Assembly (NCBI GenBank): GCA_003024175.1
Contig: MDYQ01000099.1
Span: 32,568-96,567 of the forward strand
Length of the DNA stretch: 64,000 nt
Source: Planoprotostelium fungivorum
Lineage: Eukaryota; Evosea; Variosea; Cavosteliida; Cavosteliaceae
Reading direction: 5' to 3'
Shown piece by piece: positions 55,478 to 64,000 of the stretch. The position numbers and the translations under genes are program-made. Under the pieces are notes generated by a model. That model did no database searches, was not told the origin of the DNA, and was given only the letters and a program-made list of their open reading frames with translations. Positions within the stretch are counted from its first letter, which is position 1. Every line of letters starts with the position of its first letter.

Positions 55478-58400
55478 TTATTTCTCCATCGCCTCTACCC
55501 TCGCCCACTCTCCCGCCATTGACTTTTCGATTCTCTGCATCAGATGCAGAGATGGCATGTCCTTCGGGTGTTTCTGCAGCAGCTTATCCAGACTGCTCTT
55601 GGCCGCTTCCAGCTGATTGCTGTCGTACCACGAGAGAGCGTCTTCGTACATCTTGAACAGCTCTTTCTTCTCTGGCTTCGACTCCTTTGTGATCTCGTAC
55701 AGGCTCGTTTCGATATTCTTCCCTTCTACCTTGACTGTAGATATCTTGCGTGAGGAGAAGATCTCGTGGTCGATCTTCTGCCAAGTGCTCTCTGTGATCA
55801 AGATACTTGTGCCATAGTACTTGTTGATGTTCTCGACGCGTGATGCCAAGTTGACGTTGTCACCGATGCAGGTGAAGGCGAGTCGCTGAGAGCTGCCGAT
55901 GTTGCCTGCCAGCACTTCGCCTGAGTTGATGCCTATCCTCTGTTCCAGTTCAAGGTTGTAGAAGGATTTCCATCTCTTGTTCAGCCGCTTCAGTAGCTGA
56001 GCGCACTCAGTTGCGGCATGACAGGCAGCGTTCTCGTGTTCCTCCAAGTGGGATGGGAGGTTGAACAAAGCCATGATGCAATCTCCAATGTACTTATCGA
56101 TCACGCCTCCATGCTGAATCGAGGATAAGTACAAGTGAGGATTGACGATGAGACGTTTACCTCGATGATGACCGACGACATGGCTTCCATATATTCTGCT
56201 GTGATGGTCGCCAAGACCTCTGGGTCTAATTTCTCTGCCAGACTTGTAAAGCCTTTGATGTCTTGGAAGTATACTGTGGTGGTGGCGGCCTTGAGATAAG
56301 GAACTGCTTCTTTCTGTACGGAAATCAATGAATCGACCATCAACGATAACCTCACCCTTGAGGTGAGGATGTGACCGATGATCTCTTTCGGCACATACTT
56401 GCTGAATGAGCTCAGAGCTGCATGCATCATCAAGAAAGACTTGTATAGCTTAGACGCNGATTGCTGTCGTACCACGAGAGAGCGTCTTCGTACATCTTGA
56501 ACAGCTCTTTCTTCTCTGGCTTCGACTCCTTTGTGATCTCGTACAGGCTCGTTTCGATATTCTTCCCTTCTACCTTGACTGTAGATATCTTGCGTGAGGA
56601 GAAGATCTCGTGGTCGATCTTCTGCCAAGTGCTCTCTGTGATCAAGATACTTGTGCCATAGTACTTGTTGATGTTCTCGACGCGTGATGCCAAGTTGACG
56701 TTGTCACCGATGCAGGTGAAGGCGAGTCGCTGAGAGCTGCCGATGTTGCCTGCCAGCACTTCGCCTGAGTTGATGCCTATCCTCTGTTCCAGTTCAAGGT
56801 TGTAGAAGGATTTCCATCTCTTGTTCAGCCGCTTCAGTAGCTGAGCGCACTCAGTTGCGGCATGACAGGCAGCGTTCTCGTGTTCCTCCAAGTGGGATGG
56901 GAGGTTGAACAAAGCCATGATGCAATCTCCAATGTACTTATCGATCACGCCTCCATGCTGAATCGAGGATAAGTACAAGTGAGGATTGACGATGAGACGT
57001 TTACCTCGATGATGACCGACGACATGGCTTCCATATATTCTGCTGTGATGGTCGCCAAGACCTCTGGGTCTAATTTCTCTGCCAGACTTGTAAAGCCTTT
57101 GATGTCTTGGAAGTATACTGTGGTGGTGGCGGCCTTGAGATAAGGAACTGCTTCTTTCTGTACGGAAATCAATGAATCGACCATCAACGATAACCTCACC
57201 CTTGAGGTGAGGATGTGACCGATGATCTCTTTCGGCACATACTTGCTGAATGAGCTCAGAGCTGCATGCATCATCAAGAAAGACTTGTATAGCTTAGACG
57301 CCTCTAAGAAGGGCGGCTCAGACAGATGGTTTAAGTCAAGCTCTAGCCTCGATACCTGACAAGAGTCACGAACATCGACAGATGAGAAATAGATGTCACC
57401 TTCTCTAGCTCTTCTGACAGCTCGAACAGAGAGCGAGTGAGATAGAGGATGATCAGTACAAAGAGAATGGAGGCGCAGACGCAGACGCCAGCGCAGATGA
57501 GAGCAGAGTTACGAAGGTAGTTGTCTTGTGGCAGCGGCAGCATCACAACGATGATCCATTCGAGATTGTTGTGATCCTTCACCGCACTTCCTTGCATTCT
57601 GTAGTCGACACCTATGATCTATTCAACCACGGATCCTTGAAGGGGTGCTCACCTTTATAGTTCATGGTGGTGACACCTGCAGGATCTCTTCGATACGATG
57701 CGGCGGATGCGGCGATCCACGGTAGATCGGTGGTATTGACGTTCACCCTCTTTCCTCTGGAATGAATGTCAGAAGAGGTGATGGGAATCAGGTCTTACGT
57801 CACGGTGTCGAATGGACTAGCTCCAGTAGAGGTTGCCACTAGATCTCCGTTGTCTTCCATGATGTACGCCATGGCATCAGGTGCTCCGATGACGACCAAA
57901 ACTTGATTCAGCATGGTCTTCACACTGGAATCCTTCAGTCGAGTTCGAGAGTCTCATCGGCTCTCACATCTCTGCAGACACGCACGTGAGCATGACCCCA
58001 GATAGTGCGCCGTTGTCGCAATCGTTCACACTCTTACACAAGGTGGTCTGTGGATTTCCAGGGAGTGTGGTCAACAACCATGATCCAGAAGAGTTGCAGT
58101 GACTGCCCGCTAAGGAGGCACCGACGTCGCCTTCGAATGGTATCCTCAAGATCGGGCTGGTGTCGATCAGATCAGATGGCAGATGGACAGATGAGACTCA
58201 CCGGGTGTAGTCGACGGCGGAGACGTTCGTGGTGGGACCAATGCTCGGGAATACATTATACACGGAGAATGTAGAGTTGTATATGATGCTCTCGAAGATC
58301 AGCCATTGACCGCCTATGACTTCTGTAGCCAGAAACTGGAGGGATCAGAAGACTTCTGGCTAACGAATGCACCTTTCCGGTCGGCCAGATGTAGGCCATT

Positions 58401-58945
58401 AGGAAGAACGTCTCTTGTCTGGGCGCAGATAGCTTATTGATGAACTCCACGTACGCCGCCTTGTGTGGTAACTCGAACTCTGACGGTGGGACGGAAGGTT
58501 TCATACTATGCGTCGCCACGAAGGGCACCACTGAGAGGAGTCATGATCTCTGGAAGCTATAATCACTCACGCATTGCAATGGAGTCATCCACATAACCCA
58601 AGATCTCGTTGATTTGTAGTTGTGAAACAAGACTCACTCCCTGTTGTTGTGTATACATTTGTGAGCTCCTCAGGTTCCTCTGTGTTAAATAGCCAGTGCT
58701 GCTGATAACAGCCGAGGCCAAGATGATAAATAAAACTGCACATGTGACCGAGACGCATCGAATGGACAAGACTTTTCGGAAGATGTTGCTCCTGTCTTCG
58801 TCAGAAATAGTATCTAGACAGCATCTCACGATTCTCTGTGACGGTAAGTCGAAGCTCTGCTCGAAGCTGTGCTCAGGCTCTTCGATGCGAACTGTGTGAC
58901 CGTAAGAGGCAAGACCATGGTGCTTCGGTTGGCGAAGAGGCTCAT
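55478..58945 (-). CDS. Receptor-type class III nucleotide cyclase, array member 3 (subtype A), split by an assembly gap
   Basis: Subtype A copy. Start ATG 58943-58945 (MSLFANRSTMVLPL); the sensor half (57640-58945) is nearly identical to member 1. The catalytic half appears twice: 56459-57301 and again 55615-56457, separated by one N at 56458. Both copies are 843 bp and match wherever I compared them, so the extra copy is almost surely an unmerged contig overlap. Reading 57301 onward into 56457-55478 gives one normal gene of about 2.6 kb with FQDIKGFTSL, DKYIGDCIMALF and CIGDNVNLASRVE, ending RVEAMEK (stop 55478-55480). Unlike members 1 and 2 it reads KRLNKRWKSFYNLELEQR in the middle of the domain. 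Confidence 0.8.
55615..57301. repeat. 843-bp direct duplication across an N (probable assembly artefact)
   Basis: 55615-56457 and 56459-57301 are equal in length and appear identical, with a single N between. Other members of the array show scattered differences over the same region, so identity without any indel points to overlapping contig ends, not biology. Confidence 0.85.
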
Positions 58946-59841
58946 GGCAGGCTGTTGTGGTTGTGTGCTTTGCGTGACACGGGCTGGACTCCTTCACGTC
59001 CTCCACACAGTGTTTTCCTCCAAGAATAGGCCGTTTTATGGATCGCTTTCGCAGGAACACGGGTTTGCGAAGAAGGTTCCAAGTGCTCGGTTGGAAATAC
59101 ATTTCGGACCAGATCTTGTCAATTAATTCAAACAGCCGAAATGTATTGATCTATAGATCCTACAGATCAAATACGTACCAACCTCCAAAGTAAGAACGCT
59201 CGTTTTCGCATTCTTATGTGATGCTATAGAAACTACGGATCCCCCCAGCCTAATGGACGATCTAATAGCACCCAGTGGATATTTCATTGTCTTGGTTACG
59301 CTACCACAATGGAAAGGAGGCGTTGCTTCCGAAGCATCACGATTCACCAGACGGGGACGGGCGACATCAACCAATCACTGAGCGCAAAGCATCATTTAAC
59401 AAAGACATGTGGAAGGTAGATATTAGAGGCAGTGAGTCTCGCTAGCTCATTTCTGATGACGCTCTGTGGTAGCACCAGTAGGGCTCCAGATTGATAAGAA
59501 ATTGCAAGACACACACTTCACCAATCGGCTCCAACACACGAAAGTACACCAGATATGAATGACAATGGAACAGTTTCACTGATTTGTTTGACCTTGCATC
59601 TGATAAACACTCTGTCGATATTTAAGAGGTAATTACATTCGCATCTCTCACCATCGGTATAGACTCGTGACGATTCATTTCGGCTCGAATGTCTTCTGAG
59701 ATGATTCAGAACCAAAGTCGAACTGTAACCGTGAATAAAACGGAACACCCTCATGCATTGCGTTATTCGATCTTAACAGAAGCAGCTTCGTCTTCCACTA
59801 TTAAATGAATTGGTACAAATACATATTAACTACATTGAGTC
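58946..59841. other. Cyclase array spacer 3
   Basis: About 0.9 kb, a diverged repeat of 51120-52037. It holds the upstream region of member 3. No gene seen. Confidence 0.6.
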
Positions 59842-62515
59842 TTATTTGGCAACCACCTCCACCCTGTCCCACTCTCCCACAAACGACTTGTCTATCCTTT
59901 TCATCAAGTGTTGAGACGGCATGTCCTTCGGGTGTTTCTGCAGCAGCTTTTCTAGACTATTCTTGGCCGCTTCCAGCTGATTGCTGTCGTACCACGAGAG
60001 AGCGTCTTCGTACATCTTGAACAGCTCTTTCTTTTCTGGCTTCGACTCCTTTGTGATCTCGTACAGGCTCGTCTCGATCTTCTTTCCCTCTACTTTGACT
60101 GTAGATATCTTGCGTGAGGAGAAGATCTCGTGGTCGATCTTCTGCCACGTGCTCTCTGTGATCAGTATGCTTGTGCCGTAGTACTTGTTGATGTTCTCGA
60201 CACGTGATGCCAAGTTGACGTTGTCGCCGATGCAGGTGAAGGCGAGTCGCTGAGAGCTGCCAATGTTGCCTGCCAGCACTTCGCCTGAGTTGATGCCTAT
60301 CCTCTGTTCCAGTTCGAAGTCGTACAGCGACTTCCATCTCTTGTTCAGCCGCTTCAGCAGCTGAGCGCACTCGGTAGCGGCATGACAGGCAGCGTTCTCG
60401 TGCTCTTTCAGAGATGATGGCAGGTTGAACAGAGCCATGATGCAGTCGCCTATGTACTTGTCGATGACACCTCCGTGCTGAGTATCGATGTCAGTTGATA
60501 AAGCACATGCAGTGATAGAACACTCACGTCAATGATGATGGATGTCATGGCTTCCATATACTCTGCTGTGACATCAGCCAAGATCTCTGGGTCGACTGTC
60601 TCTGCCAGACTAGTAAAGCCTTTGATGTCTTGGAAGTATACTGTAGTGTTGGCTGCTTTCAGATACGGAATCGCCTCTTTCTGTACAAACAGATCAATGA
60701 TGGCTCGTTGCCTCGATAAGGCCCTCACTCTTGACTTGAGGATGTGACCGATGATCTCTTTCGGCACATACTTGCTGAATGAGCTCAGAGCGGCGTGCAT
60801 CATCACAAACGACTTGTACAGCTTAGACGCTTCTAAGAAGGGCGGCTCTGACAGATGGTTCAGGTCAAGCTCTAGCCTCGATACCTGACAAGAGTCACGA
60901 ACGTCAACGGATGAGAAAAGAGATATCACCTTCTCTAGCTCTTCTGACAGCTCGAACAGAGAGCGAGTGAGATAGAGAATGATCACTACGAAGAGAATGG
61001 AGGCGCAGACGCAGACGCCAGCGCAGATGAGAGCAGAGTTACGAAGGTAGTTGTCTTGCGGCAGCGGCAGCATCACAACGATGATCCAATTCAGATTATT
61101 GTGCTCCTTCACTATACTTCCTTGCGTTCTGTAATCAATGCCTGAGATCGAATCAGACCACTCTTCTTATCTCGAATTGGAGGTTCACCATTATAATTCA
61201 AGGTGGTCACACTCGAAGGACTATCCCGATACGATGCAGCAGACATTGTGATCCAGGTCAGATTCGCGGTTTTGACATTGATCCTCTTCCCTCTGTCACG
61301 CAATGTCAGGAGATGACCGGACACCCCATAGAGGATTGATCTCACGTAGTGAAGTTGTACGGACTAGCTTTGGTCGAAGTGGCCACTAAATCTCCGTTAT
61401 TTTCCATGATGTACGCCATGGCATTGGGAGCTCCAATGTCACTCAGGATGTCACTCAACATCGTTTGGACACTATTTTCGTTGTTGAGTTGAGTAGAACC
61501 TTCGCATCATGACTCACATCTCCGTAGATATGCACGCGAGCATGATCCCAGACAGAGTGCTCCTATCACAATCGTTAACTTTCTTACAGAATGTGGTCTG
61601 CGGGTTTCCAGGAAGTAAGGTGAGCGACCATGTCCCCGTAGAGTTACAGTCGATTTCTGCGCTCGCTCCCAAGGAGGAGCCCATGTTACCTTCGAATGGT
61701 ATCGTGAAGATAGGACTACCGCCGGCGGTGAGAAGGCGCGGCGACGTATGACTCACGAATTGAAATCGACAGAGGAGACATTCATGTTGGGACCAGTACC
61801 GGAGAATACGAAGAATACGGTATAGGAAGAGTTGTATACAAGGCTCTCGCAGAGGAACCATTGACCCTAGAAGACTTCTGCAGCCATGAACTGGAAACAT
61901 CAGGGTTTCTAAAGACGATCATCTCTCGCACCTTTCCACTCGGCCAGATATACGCCGTCAGGAAAAATGTGTTCTCCCTTGGTTGGGACATGTGATTGAT
62001 GAAGTTCATAAATGCCGTCTTGTGTGGCATCTCAAATTGTGATGGTGGAACAGCCGGTACCATGCTGTGCGATGTTACAAAAGGTATCACTGAAACGAGT
62101 TAGGAATTCTTCACTAGAATATTTCTCAACTCACACATCGAGAGAGAGTCATCGACATAACCCAGGACCTCATTGATCTGCAGCTGTGACACCAGGTTCA
62201 CTCCTTGCTGCTGTGTGTTCAGCTGAGAGCTCCTCAAGTCCTTCTGTGTCAGATAGCCGGTGATGCTGATGATGGTGGAAGCCAAGATGATGAATAAAAC
62301 TGTGCAGGTGACCGAGACGCATCGAATGGACAGGAATTTTCGGAAGATGTTGCTCCTGTCTCTGTCAGATCTCATCTTCTCGTCTTTCAGCCTTACGATT
62401 CTCTTTGGCGATGAGTCGAAGCTCTGCTGGAGGTCCTGCTCAGGCTGCGCTTCGTCGTATGTTCGGCAACTGTCAGAGGCAAAACTGCAGAGCTACGATT
62501 AGAGAAGAGGCCCAT
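59842..62515 (-). CDS. Receptor-type class III nucleotide cyclase, array member 4 (subtype B)
   Basis: Subtype B copy. Start ATG 62513-62515 (MGLFSNRSSAVLPL). The sensor exons 61509-62375 are almost identical to those of member 2 (53693-54577). Cyclase motifs are complete: FQDIKGFTSL, DKYIGDCIMALF, RIGINSGEVLAGNIG and CIGDNVNLASRVE. The stop is 59842-59844 after RVEVVAK. Silent differences in the catalytic exon (for example AGTATGCTTGTGCCGTAGTA) are shared with member 5, not with member 2. The intron at 60885-60929 is 45 nt and has no stop, so here its retention would only add 15 residues to the linker after TM2. Confidence 0.88.
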
Positions 62516-63365
62516 TACCGGATGCTGTTGAGCTAATACTGCTAAATCGGCCACAAATCTTTGCAGCCTTCGTATACTCCATTCGAGGAACCTGGGACAC
62601 GAAGATCTTCCATGTTTCCAGAGCTCGAGCTGTGAAAACCCGAAGGCTTCCCATACCAAGTCTGTCAGGACACTTGGAAGGACTTACTAAGCTCTGTTGT
62701 GGTTCGATATTCGAATAAAATCGGCTCGAATTTATTTACATTATAGCTGGCAGTCTTTTGGTTGGTTGTATGATCGGACGATCGACATTCGCCTCAACTA
62801 AATCGTACATAGACCACACAACATGAAGATATCGTGATCTGTCGAACAATAGTTCTATGGGTGGTTTAACATTGAAACAGAGCATATGGTGTTACGATAA
62901 CTGAAATGATACCTCTACTTGCATCTCATTCCACTCAATGCGACTTGAAATCCCATCGATTGAGTTACATCATCAATTCTTTCAAGAAATGTCCAAATCA
63001 TCTTTGGGTGCGAGACATGTCGCAAGTCCACCCCAACACCCAAATAATATAGGCTCTTGTCAATATTAAAGGCCACCCACTGACAAATGCTGAAGCGATG
63101 GTCTCTAGATTCAACATGTAGGAGTCATGTGGTTCACTCCTTACGATCCAGATGGCGGTAGACCATGAGGTGAGCATTCATCCCAGTTGTCTGTGATGTC
63201 AATAGAAAGGGAATGTCTGTGTACATCGAACTGACGCGGCTACCATGATTGCAATGGCTCAATGGTACTACTTATATGGTGAATCGATTCGATAATAAAC
63301 GACACGCCCATCACGCAACTTGAACAGCTGACAATTGGTACAAAAAGCTGTTTAGTGATATCATC
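62516..63365. other. Cyclase array spacer 4
   Basis: About 0.85 kb, a diverged repeat of 54722-55477 with extra segments (about 62990-63060). It should hold the promoter of member 4. No gene seen. Confidence 0.6.
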
Positions 63366-64000
63366 TTATTTCTCCATCGCCTCCACCCTCTCCCACTCCC
63401 CCGACATTGACTTTTCGATTCTCTGCATCAGATGTAAAGACGGCATGTCCTTCGGGTGTTTCTGCAGAAGCTTATCTAGACTGTTCTTGGCCGCTTCCAG
63501 CTGATTGCTGTCGTACCACGAGAGAGCGTCTTCGTACATCTTGAACAGCTCTTTCTTTTCTGGCTTCGACTCCTTTGTGATCTCGTACAGACTCGTCTCG
63601 ATATTCTTTCCTTCCACCTTGACTGTAGATATCTTGCGTGAGGAGAAGATCTCGTGGTCGATCTTCTGCCACGTGCTCTCTGTGATCAGTATGCTTGTGC
63701 CGTAGTACTTGTTGATGTTCTCGACACGTGATGCCAAGTTGACGTTGTCGCCGATGCAGGTGAAGGCGAGTCGCTGAGAGCTGCCGATGTTGCCTGCCAG
63801 CACTTCGCCTGAGTTGATGCCTATCCTCTGTCCCAGTTCAAGGTTGTAGAAGGATTTCCATCTCTTGTTCAGCCGCTTCAGCAGCTGAGCGCACTCGGTT
63901 GCAGCGTGACATGCGGCGTTCTCGTGTTCCTCCAAATGGGATGGGAGGTTGAACAAAGCCATGATGCAATCTCCAATGTACTTATCGATCACGCCTCCAT
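63366..64000 (-). CDS. Receptor-type class III nucleotide cyclase, array member 5 (subtype A), C-terminal exon only
   Basis: Only the last exon is inside the window. It has DKYIGDCIMALFNLP, RIGINSGEVLAGNIG, CIGDNVNLASRVENINKYYG and the tail ending RVEAMEK (stop 63366-63368). KRWKSFYNLELGQR and the RVEAMEK end place it in subtype A with member 3. The sensor, TM helices and start lie beyond base 64000, so the array continues. Confidence 0.85.
   Translation of the reverse strand, partial: GGVIDKYIGDCIMALFNLPSHLEEHENAACHAATECAQLLKRLNKRWKSFYNLELGQRIGINSGEVLAGNIGSSQRLAFTCIGDNVNLASRVENINKYYGTSILITESTWQKIDHEIFSSRKISTVKVEGKNIETSLYEITKESKPEKKELFKMYEDALSWYDSNQLEAAKNSLDKLLQKHPKDMPSLHLMQRIEKSMSGEWERVEAMEK

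Noticed and set aside
55478-57301. A cyclase with two tandem catalytic domains
   Set aside because: The blocks are of equal length and appear identical across an N, and neither domain is complete in the doubled reading; an assembly overlap explains this better.

Overview
This window is eukaryotic nuclear DNA from a protist. Nearly every gene is split by short GT-AG introns, mostly about 40-65 nt, and genes lie tens to a few hundred bases apart on both strands. The gene set (HOPS subunit Vps18, ribosomal protein L35, cullin, Qa-SNARE, CLC transporter, a CARMIL-like LRR protein, DNAJC11, Sds3-like and SARNP proteins, many receptor-type nucleotide cyclases) fits a free-living amoebozoan. A protosteloid amoeba is my best guess, but that is inference; I could not search a database.

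Layout. 1-20 kb is a compact housekeeping block: Sds3-like (partial), SARNP/Tho1, RPL35, VPS18, a CCCH zinc-finger 3'-5' exonuclease bracketed by two inverted tRNA-Ser(GCT) genes, an STK16-like kinase, a CEP70-like coiled-coil protein, a Qa-SNARE, a CLC-7-like protein and a CAJ1-type DnaJ. 20.1-24.2 kb is a non-coding satellite array with palindromic segments, broken by assembly gaps (single N) and invaded by a small terminal-inverted-repeat element. It decays into a gene-poor stretch up to 26.3 kb. 26.4-48.3 kb is a second gene-dense block: CARMIL-like, Ure2-type GST, a small protein with a duplicated motif, a receptor joining LRRs, a GAIN/GPS autoproteolysis site, one TM helix and a degenerate kinase, DNAJC11, a secreted L-domain-like protein, an unrecognised gene, a cullin, a small TM protein, a PH-domain protein with NPF motifs, a small unknown gene and a PHOSPHO-family phosphatase.

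48.5-64 kb is a tandem array of five receptor-type class III nucleotide cyclase genes, all on the minus strand, alternating between two subtypes (A-B-A-B-A). The sensor ends are subtype-specific while the catalytic ends are almost uniform, which suggests repeated unequal exchange or gene conversion. One array member carries an 843-bp duplication across an N, almost certainly an assembly artefact.

Most interesting: the LRR-GAIN/GPS-TM-pseudokinase receptor (32.2-35.6 kb), the alternating cyclase array, the CLC protein lacking both coupling glutamates, and a 10-base sequence recurring exactly at 3' splice sites of unrelated genes. Exon joins were worked out by eye from reading frame, GT/AG sites and family resemblance; individual junctions may be wrong although gene identities are mostly secure.
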